From Ferroplasma sp037442045 (GTDB lineage Archaea; Thermoplasmatota; Thermoplasmata; Thermoplasmatales; Thermoplasmataceae), in contig NZ_JBBIRC010000010.1 in the NCBI RefSeq assembly GCF_037442045.1, positions 1-35,219 on the forward strand: a DNA stretch of 35,219 nucleotides, read 5' to 3'. A program made the position numbers and the translations under genes. Positions 1 to 7,443 of the stretch are shown piece by piece (within the stretch, counting starts at the first letter, position 1; every line of letters begins with the position of its first letter). The notes below the pieces were generated by a model, which saw only the letters and a list, made by a program, of their open reading frames with translations, ran no database searches and was not told where the DNA came from.

Positions 1-21
1 AACACTACAGGAGAGGAGAAA

Positions 22-953
22 ATGAATGCTGTTAAAATAATTACTGAAAACAATATAAGCATTAAAAGAGCATGTAATTTAACAGGAATAAATGAAAGAA
101 CCTATTATTACAGGAAAATGCAAGGAAACAATACTGTAAAAATACCAAAGCACAGAATAAGCAATGAAACTATAAACAGAATAAAAGAACTGTCAGCAGA
201 GAAAGTAACATATGGCTATAAAAGAATATGGGCATTATTAAGGAATTTAGAACAAATGTAAACAAAAAAACTGTTTATAAAACTATGAAGGAGAACAATT
301 TAACACTGCCTGTGCATAAGCATAAAAACAAAAAAGAATTAAAGCTGAATACAGCAGATAAACCGGATATGGTACTTGAAACAGACATTACATACATACC
401 AACAAATGCCGGAATGACTTATTTAATGTGCTTAAAGGATGTATATTCCAAGGAATGGATCGGATATAACTACAATACATCATGCACAGCCAGAGATGCA
501 ATTAATGCTGTAAATGATTCTGTAACCAGGAAATACAATGGAACAATACTGGAGGAGCTGATAATAAGGACAGACAATGGCCCACAGTATATCTCTAAAG
601 AATTCAATGATTACTTAAAAACAATGAATATAAAGCATGAATACATTGAAAAGGAAACGCCAACAGAGAATGGCGATATTGAATCTTTCCATAATTCAAT
701 AAAAACAGATTACATATGGATCAATGAAATAGATAATTACAGCAATGGAAAAAGAATAATAGAAAGTGCATTCATTGATTATAACAGTGTAAGGCCACAT
801 TCCACATTAATGTACTATCCGCCACTGCAATTCCTGTATAAATGGAACAATGAAAGAGGGTTCAAAGAGAAATATAATAATTATCTGAAGAAGTTAAAAA
901 CAGGTTATAGAAATAGATTTAAAAGGAGGGGTGTGATGAAAAGTGTCTCTTAA
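22..953 (+). pseudogene. IS3-family transposase (OrfB-like), frameshifted
   Basis: This is a DDE transposase/integrase in two frames. The first part (22-261) holds the HTH-like and HTH_21-like region with the IS3 hallmark YGYKRIWALLR. The second part (from 228) holds the rve core with catalytic D53 (ETDITY), D116 (RTDNG) and E152 (ENGDIESFH), which is DD(35)E spacing. Adding one G next to base 250 joins the frames as RNLGTNVNKKTVYK, a natural IS3 sequence, so a single-base deletion best explains the break. OrfA would lie left of the window edge. In-frame codons continue upstream of base 22 to the edge, so the ATG at 22 may not be the true start. A copy broken this way is probably inactive unless frameshifting rescues it. 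Confidence 0.85.
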
Positions 954-1130
954 AACATATGAAAAATACTGCAATGTTAAATGGGTAAGATCATTGGGTT
1001 GCACCCACGAAGTTTAAGCATCAAAAAGATGATAACTTCCAAAGGAGTCTGTTAACATGGTTAACAAATTTCACAACCTCACAGTTGCTTAAGATTTTAG
1101 AAAACAATAGCAAAAATATGAAAATTTATT
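954..1130. other. Intergenic gap with probable right end of the IS
   Basis: No gene is seen here. The transposase stop codon lies in GTGTCTCTTAAAACA (about 944-958), which ends in CA and could be the right terminal repeat of the insertion sequence. The left end is outside the window, so this cannot be confirmed. A small palindrome, GTTAACATGGTTAAC, lies at 1051-1065. The MFS gene on the other strand ends at 1131 and is followed, in its own direction, by a T-rich run that could serve as an archaeal terminator. Confidence 0.3.
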
Positions 1131-2339
1131 TTAATCATCAAGTTTTATTTTCCTTATCTCTCTGGAAGAAAATGTAATAACAACACTTACGATCATTATT
1201 GCAGCCATAATGATAAATACAATCCTTGCTGAACTGAATTGCATAACTGCCCCAAAGATTATACCAGCCATAAAGCCGGGCAGGTAGGCAAATGATCTGA
1301 ATATACCACTTATTTGGGAAATATAATCTGCAGGTATTGCTTTCTGGTAAACGACGTCTGAAGCTATACTATCAAATGCCCTAAACAAACCAATTAAGAA
1401 AAATGCAGATACTGAGAGATAAATTATATTGCTATATGAAAGAAGCAGAAGAAGTAATGCACTTACAGTTTCTGAAGTTAAAATAATGCTGCTAAGTTTC
1501 CCCTTGAGTTTAATGGCGAGAGCCATGCCGATCATGGTACCTGCATATCCAATAGCCAGGAATATCCCAGCAACATAGGATGGTAAATTAAAAGATATCT
1601 TTATGTAAACTGAAATTACCGATATAAGGGCTCCATAGCTAAAAGCTACTAGAAAACTTGTGATTAGTAAGTATTTTAACACTTTACTTTTGCCCACAAA
1701 AGAGAGGCCTTCCTTAAATGTGTGTATTGGATCTGCCTCAATATTCCTCTTTCTTAATTCTTTCTGCCTTGATAGCATACCTATAGGTATTATGGCTAAT
1801 GCGTAGACAATGATTGATACATATAATGCATACCTGAAACCAATTAAAAGAAAGAAACCGGCAGAGAATATGGATATGACTCTGATTGCATTCCTCAGAG
1901 TTTCCATTAGAGAACTTGCTTTCTGGTATTGTTTCTTTGGCATTATTATCTTATACCACACGTAATAAGCAGAGTTTTCAAAGTCTGAAAAGAAGTCATA
2001 AAGAAACATGACAATAAAGAGGCTTAGAATTAAAATCAAATTATAGTTCAGGAAAATCGCTATTATTACCCATAAAAAAAGAAAAATCCTCACTGTAGCT
2101 GATAGCATTGTTATTTTTCCATAATTTCCAGACTTATGCACATAGTAACCGGTGAAAGCGCTGAAGATGATTGGCAATGAAGCTACAGATTGCATCAAAC
2201 CAGCGAGGAATGGTGAATTGGTAAGTACCAACACCTCCCAGACAAAAATGAAGGAAATTATGACGTCGGCCGATGTCATTAAACCCATAATTCCCAAAAA
2301 TAAGTAATAATTCCTCGGTAACGGTTCGTTTTTATTAAT
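1131..2339 (-). CDS. MFS exporter (MFS_3/EntS-like), last gene of the radical SAM peptide operon
   Basis: A multi-pass membrane protein with about 12 hydrophobic segments, a basic central loop (about residues 190-210) and an overall MFS layout similar to drug and siderophore exporters. The only ordinary start codon is TTG at 2297, but that falls inside the first membrane segment. The frame stays open upstream to 2339. There an ATT codon sits 6 bases after a very strong Shine-Dalgarno (GGAGGGG) and overlaps the radical SAM stop codon as ATTAA. Starting there gives the usual short cytoplasmic lead (NKNEPLPRNYYLFLGIMG) and a 402-residue protein, so I place the start there, though AUU starts are rare. 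Coupling to the upstream maturase suggests that it exports the modified peptide. That role is inferred. Confidence 0.8.
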   Translation of the reverse strand: MNKNEPLPRNYYLFLGIMGLMTSADVIISFIFVWEVLVLTNSPFLAGLMQSVASLPIIFSAFTGYYVHKSGNYGKITMLSATVRIFLFLWVIIAIFLNYNLILILSLFIVMFLYDFFSDFENSAYYVWYKIIMPKKQYQKASSLMETLRNAIRVISIFSAGFFLLIGFRYALYVSIIVYALAIIPIGMLSRQKELRKRNIEADPIHTFKEGLSFVGKSKVLKYLLITSFLVAFSYGALISVISVYIKISFNLPSYVAGIFLAIGYAGTMIGMALAIKLKGKLSSIILTSETVSALLLLLLSYSNIIYLSVSAFFLIGLFRAFDSIASDVVYQKAIPADYISQISGIFRSFAYLPGFMAGIIFGAVMQFSSARIVFIIMAAIMIVSVVITFSSREIRKIKLDD

Positions 2340-3360
2340 ATTTTACCCCTCCTTTTTGAATGATTTGAATGTTTGAGATTGGAGTACCACCTTTAGGTGC
2401 GTAATAAGGACAAAGTAATTCTTCCTTACTATTATTGAATTGCCCACGCACCCAAAACTTTAATTTCTCAGTATCAAGATGTATCTTTCCGTCCTCTGTT
2501 AGATAACCGATACTGTTCCGGGAATCGTAAAGCGCAACTGTGCATTTCCCAATCTCGCCATTTGATCTTATTACGTAAGACCTTAAAGAGGAGGCGTAGC
2601 ACATTGGAGTATTTTTACCAGTTTCGCTGAAACTCTCATATATATTCAATTCAAACTCTTTTGCTTTTTTCTTTAATAACATAATGGTATCATATCTGGT
2701 TTGTCCATCAATCACAGGTATCGTTGCATCATTCTTACCTCCCAGTTTCTCAAGCCCAAAAAAGAAGATTTTGAATCTACAGTCTCCAGAGAAATCGCTT
2801 GCAAAAATCTTTAATTGGCGAATTATTCCTTCAAAGTTATTCGCATTGGCATGAATTCTGAGGATTATCTTTCCCTTAAGATTGCTCCTGTGGAATGCCT
2901 GGAGATTCCTGTATATTAAGTCGTATGTTCCTGTGTTGTTTCTTGTCACCCTCAGTTTGTTGTGTTCATTACTGTCTCCATCAAAACTAATCTGAAAAGT
3001 AGTAACTCCTAATATATCAAGTTCCTTTTGCCGTTGTTCTGTTAATAGCGATCCATTAGTTGTCATACTGGAAACCACCTCAAAGCCATATTTAGATGCA
3101 CAATATTTGGCGAACTGCATAATTTCACGTATTGTTGAAAAGGCGAGCAATGGTTCACCTCCAAACCACGAGATTATTAATTGCTCTAGATCCTCCCCTC
3201 GCTCTAAAATCAAATTTTTTATCCCTTTTACAACATTTTCTTTCATTTTCCCTATTTCAAAGTGTTCATAACAATACACGCACCTGAAATTACAATCCTC
3301 AGTTGGTAAAATTATAAGCTCAAGCTTTTTATTTAAATTATCATTATTAACATCCATCAT
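2335..3360 (-). CDS. Radical SAM peptide maturase-like protein with twitch-like C-terminus
   Basis: The N-terminal radical SAM core has the 4Fe-4S/SAM motif C23-x3-C27-x2-C30 in PTEDCNFRCVYCYE and a GGEP motif at 67-70 (SWFGGEPLL), as in peptide-modifying radical SAM enzymes of the SPASM group. The C-terminal region has C254-x13-G-x4-C273, which matches the first half of the SPASM pattern, then only C317 in LLCPYYAPKGGTP. The second Cys cluster is missing. This fits a shortened, twitch-like domain holding at most one auxiliary cluster. A Shine-Dalgarno (GGTGAGGTGA) precedes ATG 3360; a second ATG follows directly. It lies 42 bases downstream of the small peptide gene and overlaps the MFS gene. 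The probable role is a thioether or C-C crosslink in that peptide. The exact chemistry cannot be read from sequence. Confidence 0.85.
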   Translation of the reverse strand: MMDVNNDNLNKKLELIILPTEDCNFRCVYCYEHFEIGKMKENVVKGIKNLILERGEDLEQLIISWFGGEPLLAFSTIREIMQFAKYCASKYGFEVVSSMTTNGSLLTEQRQKELDILGVTTFQISFDGDSNEHNKLRVTRNNTGTYDLIYRNLQAFHRSNLKGKIILRIHANANNFEGIIRQLKIFASDFSGDCRFKIFFFGLEKLGGKNDATIPVIDGQTRYDTIMLLKKKAKEFELNIYESFSETGKNTPMCYASSLRSYVIRSNGEIGKCTVALYDSRNSIGYLTEDGKIHLDTEKLKFWVRGQFNNSKEELLCPYYAPKGGTPISNIQIIQKGGVKY

Positions 3361-3402
3361 TGTAATTCACCTCACCAAAACAATTTAAAATTATAATTAG
3401 AC

Positions 3403-3516
3403 TCATTTGTAGATTTTGCAAATAAAGTTAATATCCGCTGACACTAAGTCATCACTGATGCTATCAATTCCGTATATCCGTCCAAATTCATCTACATCAA
3501 TTGCACTAAACCCCAT
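3403..3516 (-). CDS. Putative RiPP precursor peptide, 37 residues
   Basis: A small ORF starting ATG GGG TTT (MGFSAIDVDEFGRIYG) and ending ADINFICKIYK. A strong Shine-Dalgarno (GGGGGTGAT) lies about 7 bases upstream of the ATG and a TATA-like box lies about 50 bases upstream. Residues 1-28 carry seven acidic residues and one basic. The last nine residues (INFICKIYK) are hydrophobic and basic and hold the only Cys (C33). This leader/core charge split, the length and the position directly before a radical SAM maturase and an exporter are what one expects of a RiPP precursor. It matches no family I know, and no cleavage motif (GG or GA) is evident. It could be a small regulatory peptide or a chance ORF, but the ribosome-binding site and context argue against chance. 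Confidence 0.62.
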   Translation of the reverse strand: MGFSAIDVDEFGRIYGIDSISDDLVSADINFICKIYK

Positions 3517-3767
3517 TTCTTTATCACCCCCTTCTATTTTATAAAATAATAATATAAAATACTATTTAAGCATTGTGGTTAAAACGACTTTTTATCATGT
3601 TTCGAATAGAGTTCCTATATAAACATTATTGATTATACCTAGTTACTTACCTGTTTCCAATATATAAAGCTATAGAAATATTTACCCGATGCCATAATTT
3701 AATTTTAATTCTTTATGAATGTTATTGAGTGTCATTCAAACAATTATAATTGTAAAAAATAATCAAA
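3517..3767. other. AT-rich upstream region of the peptide operon
   Basis: No gene is seen apart from the ribosome-binding site (3523-3531) and TATA-like box of the peptide gene. A perfect 12-base palindrome, CAATTATAATTG, lies at 3741-3752 near the end of the neighbouring transposase remnant. I have no evidence that it is an operator. Confidence 0.3.
3562..3570 (-). promoter_or_regulatory. TATA-like box of the peptide/radical SAM/MFS operon
   Basis: On the minus strand the sequence reads CTTAAATAG, about 50 bases before the peptide start. Transcription would begin near 3540, leaving a leader of about 25 bases that includes the strong ribosome-binding site. The downstream genes have no comparable box of their own, which supports one transcript for all three. 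Confidence 0.4.
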
Positions 3768-3959
3768 TTAACCTGAACCATCAATGGATGTTTTTAATAA
3801 TGTAGAATCTATTCCTATTAATCTCATATATCTTGAATATTTTTTATAATCATGTACCTTAATATACAATTCAACAAATTTGTAAAATAATAGCATAAAT
3901 GGAATATAAGATCTGTTTGTATTTAATTTTGATAGCTGTGATTTGCTTATATTATTCAT
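3768..3959 (-). pseudogene. IS4-like transposase N-terminal fragment
   Basis: A 63-residue ORF that resembles the start of an IS4-type DDE transposase. A helical SQLSKLNTNRSYIPFMLLFY stretch is followed by YMRLIGIDSTLLKTS, where the IDST motif would carry the first catalytic Asp. It stops soon after that, and the following bases give no convincing continuation. A full transposase would be about 300-400 residues, so this is a remnant. With the IS3 copy at the left edge it brackets the peptide operon. Assignment to IS4 rests on one short motif and is moderate. Confidence 0.55.
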
Positions 3960-4275
3960 AAATTATGTGCTTGTTAAATCCTTTCCGTATATTGCTGAAT
4001 ATGACTCTGTATGACCTGATATATAAATTGGAAACCGGTAAGTATTAATTTGCTTTTATTAATTATTTTTAGTTCATTTGCATAACTTACGCTAATTATA
4101 TAGAATAACGCATTATTATTTTGATTGCTTATTTTATTTCTTCAGGGTTTTCAAAATCTTTATTGTTTTTCAATACAGCATAATTTAATGCTAATATTAA
4201 GTATTAAAATGTGAAATACCAGGGGAGATGATGAAAATAGTCTATTACTAAAATGTAACAAACTCTATAAATAAA
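3960..4275. other. Intergenic region without recognisable gene
   Basis: AT-rich sequence between the transposase fragment and the 3' end of the deoxyhypusine synthase gene. No ORF, RNA gene or clear repeat is visible. It probably includes further decayed insertion-sequence DNA, but nothing in it can be assigned. Confidence 0.3.
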
Positions 4276-5214
4276 TTATAAAAATGGTGCTACCATCAAT
4301 GGAAGAATTGCTGTGGCATCTCCATAAATATTTACAAATTTTGCATCCTTTCTGACCTTTTTCCATGTAATGGCTTCCTCAAGTTTGGCTCCGGAAAGTG
4401 ATCCGTCATATTCCTGTGCAGTGGTTATGTAAACAGCCTCGTTGAGGCCATCACGAAACTGATTCCACCATATTGTATGATGTTTAGAAATACCACCACC
4501 AATCATCAATGCGCCTGTTTTCTTTGCATCAAATACTATATCGGAAAGCCTGTGCTCATCTTCAAGAATGTTTATTTTAAAATCGTGGTGCATTTCATAG
4601 AAAGACCATAGCTGGGAACCAAACGAACCGTCTGTGATGCCTGGAACAAAAATAGGTATGTTATTTTTTGCGGCATTGTAAATAATTGAATTTTCATTGT
4701 TAAGTTTTAATCCAACCTCATGAATAAGATCTACTGGTGCCCACTCCTTCTTTTGATTATATAATTCTTCTATAATGGGCATAAGCTTGTCTTCTATTAT
4801 TATTCCATAGCTTTCATCAGGTATGAACACATTTCCAAGCCTGTTTATACCCATATCCTTAAGTTTTTCATCACCAAAAGTAAATGTTCCTGAGTAATAA
4901 TCTGTATAGACTCTGGCAAAATCATGGTCTAAAGTTCCATTTGTTGTTATTATAACATCAACAAGCTTATTTTTTACCAGTTGATTTATGATTCCCCTTG
5001 TACCGGTGGAAATTATATCTGCGGGAAAAGAAAGGAAAGTTGTTTCGTCAGATGTGAATTCTTCTTTTAAAATCTGGTACCCCTCATATAGTTTTTTAGA
5101 TGTGAAGCCCCCACTGGTTCCAAACATTTCTATTAATTGCATTAAAGTAGTATTTTTATTTATTTTTATGTCCTTTACTGGATCCTTCAGTAAATCTTCT
5201 TTTTTTATTTCCAT
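4276..5214 (-). CDS. dys: Deoxyhypusine synthase
   Basis: Transfers the aminobutyl group of spermidine to one lysine of aIF5A using NAD, the first step of hypusine formation. Family signatures are LSFPADIISTGTRGII near residue 65, the TTNGTLDHDFAR segment, FVPGITDGSFGSQ, the glycine-rich MIGGGISKHHTIWW and AQEYDGSLSGA. The reactive lysine should be K286 in TWKKVR, at the place of the WGK lysine of eukaryotic enzymes. The 312-residue length is normal. A TATA-like stretch (about 5230-5239) lies about 20-25 bases before the ATG, so the message is probably leaderless. Its protein substrate, aIF5A, is encoded at 12257 in the same window. Confidence 0.95.
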   Translation of the reverse strand: MEIKKEDLLKDPVKDIKINKNTTLMQLIEMFGTSGGFTSKKLYEGYQILKEEFTSDETTFLSFPADIISTGTRGIINQLVKNKLVDVIITTNGTLDHDFARVYTDYYSGTFTFGDEKLKDMGINRLGNVFIPDESYGIIIEDKLMPIIEELYNQKKEWAPVDLIHEVGLKLNNENSIIYNAAKNNIPIFVPGITDGSFGSQLWSFYEMHHDFKINILEDEHRLSDIVFDAKKTGALMIGGGISKHHTIWWNQFRDGLNEAVYITTAQEYDGSLSGAKLEEAITWKKVRKDAKFVNIYGDATAILPLMVAPFL

Positions 5215-5344
5215 GAAACATAATAGTAATTTTATAATTCAATTTATCGGTTAAAAGGCATAAAAAATTTTAAAATGTGAATTATATAATAAATATTCAG
5301 GTTTTAATATAAATAAACGGACATTGAAAATAGAGAGATTTATG

Positions 5345-5417
5345 GGCCGGGACCGGGAATCGAACCCGGGTCCGGGGATCCACAGTCCCCAAGGATGTCC
5401 ATTACCCCACCCCGGCC
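5345..5417 (-). tRNA. tRNA-His (GTG)
   Basis: On the minus strand a complete cloverleaf can be drawn. The acceptor stem is GCCGGGG paired with TCCCGGC, with the His-specific extra G at -1 opposite C73. The anticodon stem GGGGA/TCCCC holds loop CTGTGGA (anticodon GTG). The T arm is CCGGG-TTCGATT-CCCGG. The full CCA end is not encoded (only CA follows C73), so it would be added by the CCA-adding enzyme. No intron is seen. It has its own AT-rich upstream region (TATAATATAG about 25 bases before). Confidence 0.95.
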
Positions 5418-5458
5418 ATCTTAACTCATCTATATTATAACTATGTATAATTATTTTT

Positions 5459-6076
5459 TTAATTTACAGTTCCGTATACAAGCATAGATTCTATTTCGTG
5501 GTATTCATCTTTATGATGAGCGTATATTCTCGGAACCTTAATAAAAATTCGTTCTTTCCTTATTATCTGCATTCTCTGAGAATACAAATTCTTTATAAAT
5601 TCATAGCTTTTTATATTGTGTACAGCGTATATATACTTCCCCACTTCCAATGCTTTTTCAATGAATGGAATATCATCATGCTTTGTTATAGAACCAAATG
5701 GCGGATTCATTATTACCGTATCAAAATTTCCCGAAATTTCAGAAATATTTGAGTTTATAAATTCAGCACATGGAAAAGTTAATTCTGAATTTCTTCTGGC
5801 TATGCTGATCATATTCGGGTCTATGTCTACTCCAGTGGAGTGGGATGCACCAAGATAGCAAGAACCTATTGCAAATATTCCATTTCCGGTGCCCGGATCA
5901 ATTACCGTTTTTCCTGATATATTTCCATCCATGAATGCTTCGAATAAAATTGTTGAAGCAGTAACAGCATCTGTAGGATACTGTTCCAGATTAATATTAT
6001 AAGAAAGTGGTGTTTTCAGGCTGGATAAAAAGATTTCCAGTGATTTTTTATTTATTTTATTCCTGTATGGTTCCAA
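5459..6076 (-). CDS. METTL5-like N6-adenine methyltransferase
   Basis: A class I SAM-dependent methyltransferase of the METTL5/COG2263 type, a family that methylates adenine in small-subunit rRNA. It starts with the family pattern NKKSLEIFLSSL and LEQYPTDAVTAS, then SAM motif I (VIDPGTGNGIFAIG), motif II (GVDID) and the catalytic NPPF box (VIMNPPFG). The frame extends to an ATG at 6139, but that part lies inside the upstream gene in another frame and is not family-like. I chose TTG 6076 because a GGAG sequence sits just upstream and the protein then begins where the family does. It overlaps the end of the upstream gene by about 20 bases, so the two are probably co-translated. Confidence 0.82.
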   Translation of the reverse strand: MEPYRNKINKKSLEIFLSSLKTPLSYNINLEQYPTDAVTASTILFEAFMDGNISGKTVIDPGTGNGIFAIGSCYLGASHSTGVDIDPNMISIARRNSELTFPCAEFINSNISEISGNFDTVIMNPPFGSITKHDDIPFIEKALEVGKYIYAVHNIKSYEFIKNLYSQRMQIIRKERIFIKVPRIYAHHKDEYHEIESMLVYGTVN

Positions 6077-6359
6077 CTGCCATCTCCAGAATGTTTTTTG
6101 CAAGCCTTTTTGCCACAGGTACTTCATTGCCGCGTTCAACTAGTATTTTTTCAATTTTTCTGGCAGCTCTCTGCCTTTTCCATGTCCCATTTTCATGCAC
6201 TGCAAGTACTATATATTCAGCAATTTCCCTGTCCACATTAATGCCAAACCTTTCACGTATCTTTATCTGCCAAACTGGTACAAGTACACCGGGAATATCA
6301 CGCAATGTGTTATTTCTTGTTTTATTGATTATTTTATTGATGTTGCTATAGTCAGACAT
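6057..6359 (-). CDS. Conserved-looking helical protein of unknown function
   Basis: About 100 residues, mostly charged and helical, with the core RDIPGVLVPVWQIKIRERFG and a basic helix HENGTWKRQRAARKIEKIL that could bind nucleic acid. I do not recognise the family. The frame allows an ATG at 6383, but a TATA-like box (GATTTATATG, 6381-6390) covers it. Transcription would then start about at ATG 6359, giving a leaderless message starting MSDYSNINK. It overlaps the METTL5-like gene, which hints at a role near rRNA or translation. That is context only. Confidence 0.6.
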   Translation of the reverse strand: MSDYSNINKIINKTRNNTLRDIPGVLVPVWQIKIRERFGINVDREIAEYIVLAVHENGTWKRQRAARKIEKILVERGNEVPVAKRLAKNILEMAVGTIQE

Positions 6360-6380
6360 TAGGTTACAATCGTAACCGGG

Positions 6381-6390
6381 CATATAAATC
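6381..6390 (-). promoter_or_regulatory. TATA-like box for the 6359 gene
   Basis: Minus-strand GATTTATATG centred about 27 bases before ATG 6359, the distance expected for a leaderless archaeal transcript. It decides the choice of start for the downstream gene. Confidence 0.45.
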
Positions 6391-6426
6391 TTTCAGTTAT
6401 GCAATGGAACAGGTTCGCCAATATAT

Positions 6427-6435
6427 ATATTTAAG
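6427..6435 (+). promoter_or_regulatory. TATA-like box for the UbiA-family gene
   Basis: ATATTTAAG centred about 28 bases before ATG 6459. No Shine-Dalgarno lies before the ATG, so the message looks leaderless. It is divergent from the promoter at 6381-6390. Confidence 0.45.
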
Positions 6436-6458
6436 AATTACATAAAGATAGGAATCTA

Positions 6459-7343
6459 ATGCCTGGTAAAATATCCATATATATAAAATACTCCAAACCA
6501 AAAGTGTGGTGGCTTCTGGTTTTCATCGCCTTTGGGGGAGCCATACTGGCCATTAACAGCTTTACTCTTAATAACATAATATTGATCCTTGTAGCGACGG
6601 TTTCTGTTACAATGGGTTCCATGGGTGCAGAAGGGCTAACAAATTATATAGACCTGGATATGGATTCTACAATGGAAAGAACGAAAAACAGGCCATTGCC
6701 GCAGGGACAGATAACAAAACGCCAGGCTCTAATATTCGGATATTCACTTGCCATATTTTCTGTACTGATACTTATTGTGTTTAGAAGATTTTTGGCTGCT
6801 TTATTCATGTCAGCAGGCATATTTGATAACGTTTTTATATACAGTTATCTCCTTAAAAAGATTTCACCATACAGCATTATTTATGGTGGTTTTTCCGGTG
6901 CATTTCCGGTTCTCATTGGATGGTATACAGTAACGTCTGCATTCTCATGGCTTCCCTGGATTCTCTTTTTCCTGGTCATGTTCTGGATACCCGTTCATGT
7001 CTGGAGCCTGGCATACAGATACCGTGAAGATTACAGAAAGGCAAATGTTCCAATGTATCCAGTAACACATTCTGACAGGTCAACTGCTATCGCTATCTCA
7101 TTTTCATCAATTCTTTTGATAGTATTTTCCATAACGCCTTATTTCCTCAGAATTTACAGTTTAATATACCTTATTCCTGTGGCTATTTTATCCGTTCCAA
7201 TCATAATTTTTTCATATAAATTTATTAAAAAACCGGATAAAAATACATCTTTCAGTTTGTTTGTTTATACTGCCCCGTATCTTACTTTTGTATTTATTCT
7301 TGTTATGGTGTTGAATATAATTCGCATATTGAATATCCATTAA
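6459..7343 (+). CDS. ctaB: Protoheme IX farnesyltransferase-like UbiA prenyltransferase
   Basis: A 294-residue membrane enzyme of the UbiA superfamily with about eight or nine hydrophobic segments. The first Asp-rich, Mg/diphosphate-binding motif is N62-x2-D65-x3-D69 (TNYIDLDMDSTMERTKNRPLP). The heme O synthase pattern follows: YGGFSGAFPVLIGW, then FWIPVHVWSLAYRYREDYRK and NVPMYPV. Heme O synthases attach a farnesyl group to heme B for terminal oxidases. A second member of the same family lies at 34462-35219, so this organism has two. The spacing of the motifs makes heme O synthase more likely than a quinone or lipid prenyltransferase. Confidence 0.82.
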   Translation: MPGKISIYIKYSKPKVWWLLVFIAFGGAILAINSFTLNNIILILVATVSVTMGSMGAEGLTNYIDLDMDSTMERTKNRPLPQGQITKRQALIFGYSLAIFSVLILIVFRRFLAALFMSAGIFDNVFIYSYLLKKISPYSIIYGGFSGAFPVLIGWYTVTSAFSWLPWILFFLVMFWIPVHVWSLAYRYREDYRKANVPMYPVTHSDRSTAIAISFSSILLIVFSITPYFLRIYSLIYLIPVAILSVPIIIFSYKFIKKPDKNTSFSLFVYTAPYLTFVFILVMVLNIIRILNIH

Positions 7344-7443
7344 AACAATACAAAAATTAATAATAAATGAATCACTTAATAAAAGCATGCAGGCATATAT
7401 TATAATATGAAATTGCATATACAGGCATGATAGAGGTAATTGG

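Noticed and set aside
1051..1065. Palindrome GTTAACATGGTTAAC near the IS end
   Set aside because: It is short and built from two copies of GTTAAC, itself a palindrome. No paired copy or adjacent promoter suggests an operator.
3741..3752. Perfect 12-base palindrome CAATTATAATTG
   Set aside because: In DNA this AT-rich such palindromes are common by chance. It is about 220 bases from the nearest start codon and not repeated.
5459..6139. Longer METTL5-like reading from ATG 6139
   Set aside because: The extra 21 residues lie in another gene's frame and do not look like the family N-terminus. TTG 6076 with a GGAG site fits better.
5498..6351. Plus-strand open frames opposite the METTL5-like and helical-protein genes
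   Set aside because: The minus-strand frames have clear motifs and promoters. The plus-strand frames are their mirror frames with no recognisable sequence.
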